The notes under the pieces: generated by a model
The model's input: only the letters and a program-made list of their open reading frames with translations
Database searches by the model: none
What the model was told of the DNA's origin: nothing
Assembly (NCBI GenBank): GCA_018971565.1
Contig: JAGXAO010000012.1
Coordinates: forward strand, 1-33,609
From: Rhodospirillales bacterium
Lineage (GTDB): Bacteria; Pseudomonadota; Alphaproteobacteria; Acetobacterales; Acetobacteraceae
DNA length: 33,609 nucleotides
Direction of reading: 5' to 3'
Position numbers and translations under genes: made by a program
Shown: piece after piece, positions 15,706-24,954 of the stretch
Layout: every line of letters starts with the position of its first letter
Position numbering within the stretch: position 1 is the first letter of the stretch

Positions 15706-16551
15706 TTACATGGCCCGCGCGGTAATAAGGTGGATGGTCGCAGCCAGTCTTACGCCATCTGGCGTAATCTGCGCATAGCCTGGCAGTGCGGTGCGGATGG
15801 CGTCGTAAGCCATTTCGCGTTGCGCCAGGCTTGCGTGTTTCCCATCCAGCAGCGCTCCAGATGGCCCCATTGTACAGGCAATCTGCGCTTCCTCATCCAG
15901 CGACACCCCACGCAGGTGCAGGCCCTGCACCCTTACCGCTCCATGGCTCCAGCCAGCGTCACGCAGAATGGCCAGCACGTAATCAGGGTCGTCGAAGGCA
16001 AGCGGCCCGGCGGCGCGGGGCATGCCTTTTTCGCCGGGGCCCAGCAGCGCCTGCACCAAGGCCAGGGGCTTGGCCCAATGAATATTATCAGCCAGCGGCG
16101 CCCAGGCGGCGAAGGCCAGCCGCGCCCCTGGTGCCGCGCTGCGGCGCAGATTGGCGAAGGCTGCCACTGGGTTGTCAAAAAACATCACGCCGAAGCGTGA
16201 GAGAAACACATTCACCGGCGGCGTGAAATATTCCGTCTGCGCGTCGGCCAGGGCAAATTCAAGCTGCCCGGCATTTTCCCCAGTGGTCAGCTCCCGCGCG
16301 GCCTCCAGCATGGAGTGGGAAATATCCACGCCCAGCACATGGCCGTGCGGTCCCACTTTGTGCGCGGCTTCCAGGCTGGTGAAGCCGGCGCCGCAACCAA
16401 CATCCAGCACATGCTCGCCCGGCTGCAATGCCGCGGCTTCTATCAGCGCGTCGTTCACGGGCGCCAGCCGTGCTTCCATGGCGCCACCCAGCCCCAGCCA
16501 TTTTGGCCCAGCGATTTCATTCCAGTAAGTTTTTTGTGTCTCGTTGACCAT
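15706..16551 (-). CDS. class I SAM-dependent methyltransferase
   Basis: A 281-residue cytoplasmic protein. The SAM motif I is HVLDVGCGAGFTSLEAA, followed by VLGVDIS with the ribose-binding Asp, and FALADAQ. A VNVFLSRFGVMFFDNP block then corresponds to the post-motif II region of ubiquinone/menaquinone-type methyltransferases. The opening KTYWNEIAGPKWLGLGGAMEARLAPVND is common in small-molecule methyltransferases of this type. The substrate cannot be predicted. The ATG at 16549-16551 lies 1 nt past the stop of the flavoprotein gene upstream, which suggests translational coupling with it. Alternative upstream starts would add a basic arginine-rich tail inside that gene. Confidence 0.88.
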   Translation of the reverse strand: MVNETQKTYWNEIAGPKWLGLGGAMEARLAPVNDALIEAAALQPGEHVLDVGCGAGFTSLEAAHKVGPHGHVLGVDISHSMLEAARELTTGENAGQLEFALADAQTEYFTPPVNVFLSRFGVMFFDNPVAAFANLRRSAAPGARLAFAAWAPLADNIHWAKPLALVQALLGPGEKGMPRAAGPLAFDDPDYVLAILRDAGWSHGAVRVQGLHLRGVSLDEEAQIACTMGPSGALLDGKHASLAQREMAYDAIRTALPGYAQITPDGVRLAATIHLITARAM

Positions 16552-16552
16552 G

Positions 16553-17722
16553 TCAGCGCGCCTCCTGAATTCCCTTTGCGGCGGCATGGCCGCTGGCCCA
16601 GGCCCATTGGAAGTTATAGCCGCCGAGCCAGCCTGTCACGTCCACCGCCTCGCCGATGAAATAAAGCCCTGGCACAAGCTTGCTGCCGCAATCGCGGGAG
16701 CGCAGATCATCCACATCCAGCCCGCCCGCCGTCACCTCGGCCTTGGCAAAACCTTCCGTGCCGGATGGAACGAACTCAAACCGGTTCAGCCTTGCCCCCA
16801 GCGCGCGCAACGCCTGGTCTGGCAAATCCGCCAGGTTGCCGGGCAGCGCTTCGGCCAGGTGCGCGGCGAGGCGCGCGGGCATATGCTCCGCCAGCACGGC
16901 TTTCAACCCCGTCTTGGGCCGCGCCCGCTTGGTGGCGGGCAGCACCTCTTCCATCCGTGTGCCGGGCTGGAAATCCACGGCAAAGCCGCCGCCCGCCGCC
17001 AGATAGGATGAGATTTGCAGCACCGCCGGGCCGGAAAGCCCGCGATGGGTAAACAACAAATTCTCCGCGAAGCGCGCCTTGCCCGCCTGTGCCGTCACGG
17101 GTGCGGAAACCCCCGCCAGCGTCTGCATCCAGGTGGCCTCGAATGTCAGCGGCACCAGCGCCGGGCGGGGCTGCACCACCTTGTGCCCAAACTGCCGCGC
17201 CAGCCGGTAGGCAAAATCCGTGGCGCCGAGTTTCGGGATCGATAAACCCCCGGTTGCCACAACCAGGTTCCTGGACCGGAACAGGCCCTTATCCGTCTCC
17301 ACGCGGAAATGGCCGTCATGGGCCACCTCGCTTATGCTCACGCCGCACCGCAGCTCGGCATCCCTCATGCGTGCCAGCAGCAGCTCGATAATCTGCCGGG
17401 CCGAGCCATCGCAGAATAGCTGCCCCAAGGTTTTTTCATGCCAGGCAATGCCGGCCTGCTCCACCAATGCCAGAAAATCCTGTGGCGTGAAGCCTGCCAG
17501 GGCGGATTTGCAGAAATGCGGATTGGCTGAAAGAAAGTTCTTGGCGTTCACGTCAAGATTAGTGAAATTGCAGCGCCCGCCACCAGAAATCAGAATTTTC
17601 CGGCCCGGTTCGGCCCCATGCTCCAGCACCGCCACGCTTTGCCCGGCCTGCGCGAGGCTGCCCGCGCAGAACAGCCCGGCCGCGCCCCCGCCGATGACCA
17701 CCGCATCGTAAATTTCCTGCAT
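16553..17722 (-). CDS. BaiN/HI0933-family FAD-dependent oxidoreductase
   Basis: A 389-residue flavoprotein of the HI0933-like (YhiN) family. The N-terminal FAD dinucleotide-binding loop is AVVIGGGAAGLFCAGSLAQAG. The signature GRKILISGGGRCNFTN follows, and the C-terminal block GLYFIGEAVDVTGWLGGYNFQWAWASG closes the FAD site. The length fits the family, and this subgroup resembles the Pseudomonas PP4765 type. Despite the family name, bile-acid reduction is shown only for a few gut bacteria; here the substrate is unknown. The ATG at 17720-17722 is 66 nt from the divergent gcdH start. The methyltransferase follows with a 1-nt gap, so the two form an operon. Confidence 0.9.
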   Translation of the reverse strand: MQEIYDAVVIGGGAAGLFCAGSLAQAGQSVAVLEHGAEPGRKILISGGGRCNFTNLDVNAKNFLSANPHFCKSALAGFTPQDFLALVEQAGIAWHEKTLGQLFCDGSARQIIELLLARMRDAELRCGVSISEVAHDGHFRVETDKGLFRSRNLVVATGGLSIPKLGATDFAYRLARQFGHKVVQPRPALVPLTFEATWMQTLAGVSAPVTAQAGKARFAENLLFTHRGLSGPAVLQISSYLAAGGGFAVDFQPGTRMEEVLPATKRARPKTGLKAVLAEHMPARLAAHLAEALPGNLADLPDQALRALGARLNRFEFVPSGTEGFAKAEVTAGGLDVDDLRSRDCGSKLVPGLYFIGEAVDVTGWLGGYNFQWAWASGHAAAKGIQEAR

Positions 17723-17788
17723 AGGGCACGTCTAGCCTTTTGTCCGGCGCCGCGCCAGGATGGACCATAAAGGAAACGGAGAAAAACC

Positions 17789-18967
17789 ATGGCCAAGGGC
17801 AAGATGTCATCTTTCGACTGGATGGACCCGCTGCGTCTGGAAGCCGAGCTCAGCGAGGAAGAACGCGCCATCCGCGACATGGCCTATGCCTACGCGCAGG
17901 AAAAGCTTCAGCCGCGCGTGCTGATGGCCTTCCGGGAGGAGCGGTTCGACCGCGAGATCATGAACGAACTGGGCGAGCTCGGCCTGCTCGGCGCCACACT
18001 CTCCACCCATGATTGCGCGGATGTCTCCTACGTCGCCTACGGCCTCATCGCCCGCGAGATAGAGCGTGTGGATAGCGGCTACCGCTCCGCCTATTCCGTG
18101 CAATCCTCGCTGGTGATGTACCCCATCCATGCTTTCGGCTCCGAGGCGCAGAAGGATAAATATTTGCCCAAACTGCGCACCGGCGAATGGGTGGGCTGCT
18201 TTGGCCTTACGGAGCCCGATGCCGGGTCCGATCCCGCCTCCATGCGCACCCATGCCAAGAAGGTAGATGGCGGCTATCTCATTTCCGGGTCCAAAACCTG
18301 GATCAGCAATTCCCCCATCGCGGATCTCTGTCTGGTCTGGGCGAAGGACGAAGCGGGAGATCTGCGCGGCTTCCTCATCGAGCGCGGGGCCAAGGGCCTC
18401 GCCACGCCCAAGATCGAGGGCAAGGTCTCGCTCCGCGCCTCCATTACCGGCATGATCATGATGGATGAGGTGTTCGTGCCAGATGATGCGATGCTGAACG
18501 TGAAAGGCCTGCGCGGCCCGTTCTCCTGCCTCAACAACGCGCGTTACGGCATCGCCTGGGGGGCTTTGGGTGCGGCTGAATATTGCTGGCACGCGGCGCG
18601 AGACTACACGCTAAACCGCAAGATGTTCGGAAAACCCCTGGCTGCAACACAGCTTATTCAAAAAAAGCTGGCCGATATGCAGACGGAAATCACCCTCGGC
18701 CTGCATTCCGTTTTGCGTTTAGGCCGGTTGATGGATGCGGGCGAGGCAGCACCTGAAATGATCTCGCTATTGAAACGCAATAATTGCGGCAAATCGCTGG
18801 ATGTGGCGCGCCTGGCGCGGGACATGCTGGGCGGCAACGGCATCGCGGACGAATATCACGTGATTCGTCACATGGTGAATCTGGAAACCGTGAACACCTA
18901 TGAGGGCGCGCACGATGTCCACGCGCTTATTCTTGGCCGTGCGCAAACGGGGCTTTCAGCCTTCTAA
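17789..18967 (+). CDS. gcdH: glutaryl-CoA dehydrogenase
   Basis: An acyl-CoA dehydrogenase of 392 residues that oxidises and decarboxylates glutaryl-CoA to crotonyl-CoA in lysine and tryptophan breakdown, passing electrons from FAD to ETF. The catalytic Glu372 lies in [18 protein letters not shown], diagnostic of this subgroup; most acyl-CoA dehydrogenases differ here. The substrate-carboxylate Arg99 lies in [28 protein letters not shown] (137-149) and [12 protein letters not shown] (169-180) are the FAD and substrate loops. The ATG at 17789 follows GGAGAAA. Its 3' end overlaps the cupin gene's 3' end by 12 nt on the opposite strand. Confidence 0.95.
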   Translation: MAKGKMSSFDWMDPLRLEAELSEEERAIRDMAYAYAQEKLQPRVLMAFREERFDREIMNELGELGLLGATLSTHDCADVSYVAYGLIAREIERVDSGYRSAYSVQSSLVMYPIHAFGSEAQKDKYLPKLRTGEWVGCFGLTEPDAGSDPASMRTHAKKVDGGYLISGSKTWISNSPIADLCLVWAKDEAGDLRGFLIERGAKGLATPKIEGKVSLRASITGMIMMDEVFVPDDAMLNVKGLRGPFSCLNNARYGIAWGALGAAEYCWHAARDYTLNRKMFGKPLAATQLIQKKLADMQTEITLGLHSVLRLGRLMDAGEAAPEMISLLKRNNCGKSLDVARLARDMLGGNGIADEYHVIRHMVNLETVNTYEGAHDVHALILGRAQTGLSAF

Positions 18968-19363
18968 GCCACGCGCGTAATCCGCGTCGCTCACCATTTC
19001 CATCCAGGTCACGGGTGAGCCGTTCTCTTTTTCCTGCACGGCGATGTGGCTCATCGCCGTGGTCGCGGTAGCGCCATGCCAGTGTTTTTCATCGGGCTGA
19101 AACCACACTACGTCGCCAGGCCTTATCGTCTCCACCGGGCCGCCTTCGCGCTGCACCCAGCCGCATCCAGCGGTTACAATCAGCGTCTGCCCCAGCGGGT
19201 GCGTGTGCCATGCCGTGCGCGCCCCCGGCTCGAACGTAACAAGCGCCATGGCCACACGCGCGGGTTCAGCGGGGCTGTTCAACGGGTCTATCCGCACAAT
19301 GCCCGTGAAATACTCATCCGGCCCCTTGGCTGAAGGCTGAGAGCCCGCGCGTTTAATATCCAT
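18956..19363 (-). CDS. small cupin-domain protein
   Basis: A 135-residue single-domain cupin. Metal ligands are in [12 protein letters not shown]: His53, His55 and Gln59. The second cupin motif [18 protein letters not shown] carries His94 or His96. This resembles the small cupins annotated as carboxymuconolactone decarboxylase-associated or quercetinase-like. It is probably a metal-dependent protein of unknown substrate in the cytoplasm. The ATG at 19361-19363 is 2 nt after the hemY stop codon in the same direction, so it is probably the last gene of the hem operon. The opening [21 protein letters not shown] is the usual start for the family, which excludes a longer frame. Confidence 0.88.
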   Translation of the reverse strand: MDIKRAGSQPSAKGPDEYFTGIVRIDPLNSPAEPARVAMALVTFEPGARTAWHTHPLGQTLIVTAGCGWVQREGGPVETIRPGDVVWFQPDEKHWHGATATTAMSHIAVQEKENGSPVTWMEMVSDADYARGLEG

Positions 19364-19365
19364 GG

Positions 19366-20586
19366 TTAGCCGTTCTCCGTTGTCATCAGGGCTGAGTCCG
19401 GGTGGGCAGGAATCAGCGTGCCCAGCTTTCCGCAGGAAGGGCAGGCACAGGCCCATTCCGCCGCCTGTGCCCGGCAAGCGGTACAGCGCCAGCCGGGGGC
19501 AATGGCAGGGGCTGGTTTGCCCTCCAGCGCCGCCAAAATCGCCTCGGCGCGTCCGTCTGTGTTGCCAGCCTTCAGCGCCGCCCCGGCATGGCGTCTCGCC
19601 TCGCCGGTCAGTTTGGCGGCCAATGCGGTTTCGCCCAGCAATAATTCCGATTCCATATGGCCCGGCTTGGCCGCCGAGAGTTGCGCCGCCGCCTGGGCGC
19701 GTTCCAGCGGCGTCGCATCAGGCGCCAGCCAGGCCGCCGCCAGCAGCCGGTGGGGCGCTATTTTCCAGCCGTGCAGAAGGGTTTTGCGGGCGGCGCGCTC
19801 TTTGCCCATGCCGTGCAGCGCCCTGGCCAGTGCCGCCAGGGCCACCGGCGAGGCGGGTTCTGCCTTTACCGCCTGCTTGGCAAAATTCAGCGCCAGCTTT
19901 GGTGTCTCGGCCATTTGCGCGGCGGCCACGGCCAGGGCGGCGCGTTCATGCGGTTCCTGGGTCAGCCGCAGGGCGGCGGCGTAATGCTGCTCCCGCACGG
20001 CCAAGGCCAGGCGCTGCCCGCGCGTCCATGCGCTGCCGGGGTAAGCGGCCTCGGCGGCTTCCGCCTGCCGCGCGGCTTCATCCACTCGCCCGCCTTTCAG
20101 GCTTTCTTGCAATAATCCCTGGTGCCCCAGGAATTTCATCTCCTTGCTCTGAGTCAGTTTTTCAAAGGCGAGGCGTGTCTGCTCCCCCTCGCCGGAAAGC
20201 CGCGCGGCCTCGGCGCTCAGCCATTGCACGAAGGCGGTCTCACCCAGCAGCGTGCGCGCTTTCGCGGCGGCTGAGCGTGCGCCGGCGGCATCCCCCGCTG
20301 CCACCGCCACCAACCCGCGCTGCAACGCCAGTTCGCCCGCATGCTGGCGCCGCCCGCTGCGCCAGCCGGCAAACTGCCCCGGCGCGCGGCGCAACCCGCC
20401 CAGCACGCGGAGGAAAACGATCAGCAGCCCCACCACCGCCAGCAGCAGCAGCAATGCCACCGGGGCGGGGGTGATAATCCGGTATGCCCCGGCATCGGCC
20501 GTCACGCTTCCCGGCAATGCCGCCACCCACCAGGCCAGCGCCAGAATAATCGCGGCGATGATGCAGAATTTCAGCAATTTCCACAT
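19366..20586 (-). CDS. hemY: HemY-type TPR membrane protein with C-terminal zinc ribbon
   Basis: A 406-residue inner-membrane protein of the proteobacterial HemY family, associated with the heme gene cluster; it is not the protoporphyrinogen oxidase also called HemY. Two hydrophobic segments (about 5-25 and 40-62) match the HemY_N domain, and the rest is alanine-rich TPR-like helices. The C-terminus [20 protein letters not shown] carries two CxxC pairs (Cys368/371 and Cys382/385), a rubredoxin-like zinc ribbon as in LapB. It lies 4 nt after the mitofilin-like gene in the same operon. Its molecular role is not settled; it is thought to help assemble or scaffold tetrapyrrole enzymes. Confidence 0.87.
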   Translation of the reverse strand: MWKLLKFCIIAAIILALAWWVAALPGSVTADAGAYRIITPAPVALLLLLAVVGLLIVFLRVLGGLRRAPGQFAGWRSGRRQHAGELALQRGLVAVAAGDAAGARSAAAKARTLLGETAFVQWLSAEAARLSGEGEQTRLAFEKLTQSKEMKFLGHQGLLQESLKGGRVDEAARQAEAAEAAYPGSAWTRGQRLALAVREQHYAAALRLTQEPHERAALAVAAAQMAETPKLALNFAKQAVKAEPASPVALAALARALHGMGKERAARKTLLHGWKIAPHRLLAAAWLAPDATPLERAQAAAQLSAAKPGHMESELLLGETALAAKLTGEARRHAGAALKAGNTDGRAEAILAALEGKPAPAIAPGWRCTACRAQAAEWACACPSCGKLGTLIPAHPDSALMTTENG

Positions 20587-20590
20587 TGTT

Positions 20591-21430
20591 TTACTGGCCC
20601 TGCCGGGCCATGCCCGCCAAAGCCTGCCGCGCCGCCAGCAATTGCCGCGCGGGCGTCAACCAGCTCGCCATCGCCGCCTGTGTAGGCGGGCTCAGGGCAT
20701 ACGCTGCCGCCACCGCCGCCGCCAGATCGTCATTGGCCAGCGCGGCTTGCATCCGGTTCAGCGCCGCCGCGGCGGGCGGGCCGAAGATCACATGTGTGCC
20801 GTTGGAAATAGTGATCAACCCTTCCAGCCGCAGCCTCACCTTGGCCCAAAATCCGGCGTGGCCATTGCTGGAAAGGCTGGCGGCTTCCGCGTTGCGCGCG
20901 GCGGCGGGAAAGGTTTCACGCAGTTGCGCCATGGTCGGCGGGGCCGTATCTGCGAACACGGCCAAAGCAGGCGGCGCGTTCTGCACCACACCCAGGGGCT
21001 GCCCGGCGGCCAGGGCCATATCCGCCGCGGCCAGGGCGTTCAACTGCGCCATGCGCTGGGTGAGTTTACCAATATCCTGCGTGTTGGCCTGTATGTTGGC
21101 AAGCGTGCCATGGTCGGCTGCCACCTGGCCCTGCATGGCGCTCACTTGCGCTGCCAGCATCGCCTGTTTCTGCGCCATCTGTGCCTGAGTGTTGATAAGG
21201 TCGGCCACCGGCGAGGTTTGCGCGGCGGCGGCGCGCATGTCGGCCATCTGGGTTTGCAGCACGGCAAGTTTGGTCTTGTCCGCCTGGTGGGCCTGCTGCT
21301 GTACGAAGAGATACACCTCGCCGCCTGCCAGAATCACGAACCCCGCGGCAAACCAGAGCGGCCAGGTGCGGCGGCGGGGTTTTGGCGCCGGGGTTTCCTG
21401 GCCTTCGGTGTGTGGTTCTGTTTCGCTCAT
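20591..21430 (-). CDS. mitofilin/Mic60-like inner-membrane protein
   Basis: A 279-residue protein with a proline/charge-rich N-terminal tail ending in PKPRRR, then one membrane segment (about 23-44), then a glutamine/alanine-rich coiled-coil region (about 50-135), then a helical C-terminus (AKVRLRLEGLITI ... ANDDLAAAVAAAYAL). That architecture is that of alphaproteobacterial mitofilin (COG4223), the bacterial relative of mitochondrial Mic60, which shapes crista junctions. Placement between hemD and hemY is the conserved location of alphaproteobacterial mic60 genes. It overlaps hemD by 4 nt. The short C-terminus and low sequence conservation make the family call partly positional. Confidence 0.8.
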   Translation of the reverse strand: MSETEPHTEGQETPAPKPRRRTWPLWFAAGFVILAGGEVYLFVQQQAHQADKTKLAVLQTQMADMRAAAAQTSPVADLINTQAQMAQKQAMLAAQVSAMQGQVAADHGTLANIQANTQDIGKLTQRMAQLNALAAADMALAAGQPLGVVQNAPPALAVFADTAPPTMAQLRETFPAAARNAEAASLSSNGHAGFWAKVRLRLEGLITISNGTHVIFGPPAAAALNRMQAALANDDLAAAVAAAYALSPPTQAAMASWLTPARQLLAARQALAGMARQGQ

Positions 21431-22095
21431 GCCAGCATCGCCATTAAATCCGCCTCCGTCGGGGCTATTGCCACATGAATGGCGGCCCAGGGCAAGCCCT
21501 GCAACCCCTTTGCCACATTTTGGCTCAGTGCATAGGCTTGCATCGCCGCAGTTCCGGGCGGCCTCAGCGCGGCAAAAGCGCGGGCGGTTTCGGCCGAATA
21601 AAACAACGCGCCTTCAAAATTTCCATCCACCAGGGCCGCGCGCATTGCCTCCGGCATCGCCCGCAGCCGCGCCACGGCGTAAACCCGCCTCCGCTGCACA
21701 CTCAAGCCCGCCGCGCGCAAATCCGCCGCCAGTTTCTGGCCATGGTGCTCGCCCACCGCCAGCACATGCAGCCCCTTAACGCGCCGGGTTATAATCAGTT
21801 TCGCCAACGCCTCTGCATCGCCTTGCGCGCTCTCAACCCGGGTAAAGCCCGCCATCCGCAGCTTTGCCGCCGTGGCATCGCCCACGCAGAACACGGGCAC
21901 GCCGTGCAATGTGGCGGGCAAAGCGGGCACGGCCTGCCCGCTGGTTATCACCAAAGCGGCGGCGTGCGGCGGCAGCTTCGCAGGCAGGGGGGTTACGGCA
22001 AGGCAGGGCAAAACCGCAGGCTCATGCCCCATGGCCGCCAGCCTTTCGGCCGTGGCGCTGGCCCCGGGCTCAGGCCGGGTTACCAGCAGCCTCAC
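21427..22095 (-). CDS. hemD: uroporphyrinogen-III synthase
   Basis: A 222-residue two-lobed enzyme that closes hydroxymethylbilane and inverts ring D to give uroporphyrinogen III. The first strand LLVTRPEPGASATAERLAAMGH has the family TRP motif, and FYSAETARAF (late) is the conserved SxxTA segment of the second lobe. VFCVGDATAAKLRMAGF is the other recognisable block. Sequence conservation is low in this family, so the call draws support from position: start overlaps hemC by 4 nt (ATGA) and the end overlaps the mitofilin-like gene by 4 nt. Length is slightly short of the usual 240-250. Confidence 0.9.
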   Translation of the reverse strand: MRLLVTRPEPGASATAERLAAMGHEPAVLPCLAVTPLPAKLPPHAAALVITSGQAVPALPATLHGVPVFCVGDATAAKLRMAGFTRVESAQGDAEALAKLIITRRVKGLHVLAVGEHHGQKLAADLRAAGLSVQRRRVYAVARLRAMPEAMRAALVDGNFEGALFYSAETARAFAALRPPGTAAMQAYALSQNVAKGLQGLPWAAIHVAIAPTEADLMAMLA

Positions 22096-23084
22096 GGCGC
22101 GAAGATATCCTCAGGGGAATCCGCCTTCAGAGACTCACCCAGTTCCCGCCCCAGCGCCTCGGCATCCGCCACCGCGCCGGTCAGGCTGCGTTTCAGCAGA
22201 AAGCTGCCATCCGCCCGCGCCACCAGGCCAGTGAGGTGCAAATCGCCATCCTCCATCAGCCGCGCATAGCCGCCAATCGGCGTGCGGCAGGAGCCATCAA
22301 GCGCCCCCAGCAACGCCCGCTCGGCGGTGGAAACAGCTTTCGCCTCCGGGTCTTCTATGCCTGAGAGCAGGGAAAGCAGCTCAGAATCTCCGGCCCGCAC
22401 GGTAATGCCAACAATGCCCTGGCAGGCGGCGGGCACCATCTGCTCGGGGCTCAGCAGCACGCTCGCCCGCTCCGCCAGGCCCAGCCGCTTCAGCCCGGCA
22501 TAGGCCAGCAGCGTCGCGTCCAGGCCATCACCGCCCACCTTGGCCAGCCGGGTGCCGACATTGCCGCGCAGCAGCGTGAAATTCAAATCCGGCCTGGCGT
22601 ATTTCATCTGCGCCTGCCGCCGCACACTGGCGGAGCCCACAACCGCGCCCTGTTTCAGCGCGCCATACGGATCGGCTGTGTCCACCTCCACGCCGGCGGG
22701 CAGAATCAGTGCGTCCCGCGCATCCTCGCGCTTCAGCGTGCAGGCAAGTGCTATGCCCTCCGGCAGCACGGTTTCGAGGTCTTTCAGGCTGTGCACCGCG
22801 AAATCGATGGTCCCGGCCAGAAGCTGCTCGTGAATCTCCTTGGCGAACAGCCCCTTGCCGCCAATCTCCGCCAGCGCCTTATGCTGCACGGCATCGCCGG
22901 TGGTGAGAATCACATGCTCCTCGAACACCTGCATCCCCCGCAGCACTGGGCAGAAAGTGGTAAGAGTTTCCAGGAAGGTTGCGGTTTGTTGCCGGGCAAG
23001 CGGCGAGCCGCGCGTACCCGCCCGCAAGGGCAGATTACGCTTATGGGGCTTCACCGCAGGTGGCTGGGGCGTTTCGGTTTTCAC
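22092..23084 (-). CDS. hemC: hydroxymethylbilane synthase (porphobilinogen deaminase)
   Basis: A 330-residue enzyme that joins four porphobilinogen units into hydroxymethylbilane in the cytoplasm. The dipyrromethane cofactor attaches to Cys266 in ALDGSCRTPIGGYA. The catalytic Asp102 is in FAVHSLKDLET, and RAGTRGSPLARQQT is the conserved N-terminal block. The GTG at 23082-23084 gives a 17-residue extension before that block; a GTG at 23052-23054 would give 320 residues. Neither has a ribosome site. It is divergent from tsaD with only 23 nt between start codons, and it heads the hem operon. Confidence 0.95.
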   Translation of the reverse strand: MKTETPQPPAVKPHKRNLPLRAGTRGSPLARQQTATFLETLTTFCPVLRGMQVFEEHVILTTGDAVQHKALAEIGGKGLFAKEIHEQLLAGTIDFAVHSLKDLETVLPEGIALACTLKREDARDALILPAGVEVDTADPYGALKQGAVVGSASVRRQAQMKYARPDLNFTLLRGNVGTRLAKVGGDGLDATLLAYAGLKRLGLAERASVLLSPEQMVPAACQGIVGITVRAGDSELLSLLSGIEDPEAKAVSTAERALLGALDGSCRTPIGGYARLMEDGDLHLTGLVARADGSFLLKRSLTGAVADAEALGRELGESLKADSPEDIFAP

Positions 23085-23107
23085 GCGCGTGGTCTAGAGC
23101 GTGAGGC

Positions 23108-24145
23108 ATGGAAAGAAAAGACGATGCGCCGGTTTTGGGCATTGAAAGCTCCTGCGACGAAACCGCAGCTGCGATTCTTGCGGCTGACGGCAGGATTCTC
23201 GCGGAGCTTGTGTTGAGCCAGATCGAGGACCACGCGGCCTTTGGCGGGGTGGTGCCGGAGATCGCGGCGCGGGCGCATCTGGCGGCGCTGGATGCGATGG
23301 TGCGCCAGGCCCTGCGTCAGGCCGGGGTTGAGTTCGCGGGCCTCGCCGCCATCGCCGCCACGGCGGGGCCGGGGCTCATTGGCGGGCTGCTGGTAGGCAC
23401 CGGCTATGCCAAGGGGGCGGCCATCGCGGCGGGGGTGCCGTATCTCGCCATCAACCATCTGGAGGCCCATGCCCTCACCGCCCGGCTGCCCCGCCTGGGC
23501 GGGGTGGAATTTCCCTACCTGCTGCTGCTGCTCTCCGGCGGGCATAGCCAATGCGTGGCGGTGGAGGGGGTGGGGCGCTACCGCCTGCTCGGCGCCACGC
23601 TGGACGACGCGGTGGGCGAAGCCTTCGACAAAACCGCCAAGCTGCTCGGCCTGCCATACCCCGGCGGCCCGGCGCTGGAGGCTCTGGCGCGTGAGGGCAA
23701 TGCAAACGCCGTGAAGCTGCCCCGCCCGCTGCTGGGGCGCGAGGGGTGCGATTTCTCTTTCTCCGGCCTTAAAACCGCTATCGCCCAGTTGCTGGCCGCT
23801 GAGCCGCCGGGCGCCTTGCACCGCGCGCGTGCGGCGGATATCGCCGCCGGCTTCCAGGCTTCCGTCACGGATATTCTGGGTGACCGGCTTGCCCACGCGC
23901 TGGCCATGCTGCCTGATGCGAGCGCGGTGATCGTCGCGGGCGGAGTGGCGGCGAATCTGGCCATCCGCGCCCGGCTGGCTGATGTGGCGGGGAAGGCGGG
24001 CAAGCCGCTCATCGCCCCGCCTTTGCGGCTGTGCACAGATAACGCCGTGATGGTCGCCTGGGCCGCCATCGAGCGTCTGCGCCTGGGCCGCGTCTCGGCC
24101 TTGAACGCCCCCTGCAAGCCGCGCTGGCCGCTGGAGGCGCTGTGA
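23108..24145 (+). CDS. tsaD: tRNA N6-threonylcarbamoyladenosine synthase catalytic subunit TsaD
   Basis: A 345-residue ASKHA-fold protein that transfers threonylcarbamoyl to A37 of ANN-reading tRNAs with TsaB and TsaE. The opening VLGIESSCDETAAAIL has the metal/phosphate Asp, and NHLEAHALTARL carries metal-binding His117 and His121. LLLSGGHSQCV and a late CTDNAVMVAWAA complete the active site. The ATG at 23108 is used; a GAGG sits too close to be an ideal ribosome site. It is the first gene of a five-gene chain and overlaps rlmJ by 4 nt (GTGA). Confidence 0.97.
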   Translation: MERKDDAPVLGIESSCDETAAAILAADGRILAELVLSQIEDHAAFGGVVPEIAARAHLAALDAMVRQALRQAGVEFAGLAAIAATAGPGLIGGLLVGTGYAKGAAIAAGVPYLAINHLEAHALTARLPRLGGVEFPYLLLLLSGGHSQCVAVEGVGRYRLLGATLDDAVGEAFDKTAKLLGLPYPGGPALEALAREGNANAVKLPRPLLGREGCDFSFSGLKTAIAQLLAAEPPGALHRARAADIAAGFQASVTDILGDRLAHALAMLPDASAVIVAGGVAANLAIRARLADVAGKAGKPLIAPPLRLCTDNAVMVAWAAIERLRLGRVSALNAPCKPRWPLEAL

Positions 24146-24954
24146 ATTACCGTCACATCTACCACGCCGGGAATTTCGCCGATGTGATGAAGCACGCTTT
24201 GCTGCTGCGCCTGCTGGCCGCCATGCAGCGCAAGCTGAAGCCCTTCCTGGTGCTGGACACGCATGCAGGCACGGGGCGCTACGACGTGACCAGCGAACAG
24301 GCCGAGAAAACCGGCGAATGGCGGGAAGGTGTCGGCAGGATTCTGGAAACCCCGCCGCCCGCCCTGGCCGAATATGTTGATACGGTGAAGCGCCTCGGCC
24401 TCTACCCCGGCTCGCCAATTTTTGCCGCCGAGGCGCTGCGGCCGGATGACCGGCTGATCGCCTGCGAACTCCACCCGGAAGACGCCGCCACGCTCCGCCG
24501 GGCCATGCGCTCTTATGCCAATGCCGCGATCCATGAGCGTGACGGTTACGAGGCGCTGAGCGCGTTTCTGCCACCGCCGGAAAAACGCGCCCTGGTGCTC
24601 ATCGACCCGCCTTTCGAACGCACGGACGAATTTTCCGCCGCGGCCAGCACCCTCGCCAAAGCCTGGAAAAAATTTCCGGGGGGTGTTTATGTGCTCTGGT
24701 ATCCCATCAAGCACCGCGCCCCCATCCGGAATTTTTTCGAGGCGATGCGTCTCGCCGGTATCCGGGATGTCATCGCCGCGGAATTTCTGCGCCGGCCGGA
24801 CACGGACCCCGCCAAGTTGAACGGCGCGGGGTTGGCCATCATAAATCCGCCTTATGGATTTAAGGCTGAGGCCGCGCCCATTCTTGCCGCCTGCGCGGAA
24901 ATATTTGGCGAGGCCGGGGCCAGCGCGGGGGTGGAGAGGATCATCAATGAATAA
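24142..24954 (+). CDS. rlmJ: 23S rRNA (adenine(2030)-N6)-methyltransferase RlmJ
   Basis: A 270-residue rRNA methyltransferase. MNYRHIYHAGNFADVMKHALL is the diagnostic N-terminus. LVLDTHAGTGRYDV (residues 37-49) is SAM motif I, and LIDPPFERTDEF holds the catalytic DPPF (155-158), a DPPY-type motif of N6-adenine enzymes. In E. coli it methylates A2030 in 23S rRNA. The start is GTG at 24142, overlapping the tsaD stop, and it overlaps gpsA by 8 nt. Confidence 0.95.
   Translation: MNYRHIYHAGNFADVMKHALLLRLLAAMQRKLKPFLVLDTHAGTGRYDVTSEQAEKTGEWREGVGRILETPPPALAEYVDTVKRLGLYPGSPIFAAEALRPDDRLIACELHPEDAATLRRAMRSYANAAIHERDGYEALSAFLPPPEKRALVLIDPPFERTDEFSAAASTLAKAWKKFPGGVYVLWYPIKHRAPIRNFFEAMRLAGIRDVIAAEFLRRPDTDPAKLNGAGLAIINPPYGFKAEAAPILAACAEIFGEAGASAGVERIINE

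Noticed and set aside
19362-21478. Plus-strand frames of 370 and 408 codons opposite hemY and the mitofilin-like gene
   Set aside because: Proline-, arginine- and alanine-rich translations typical of GC-rich antisense frames; no domain seen.
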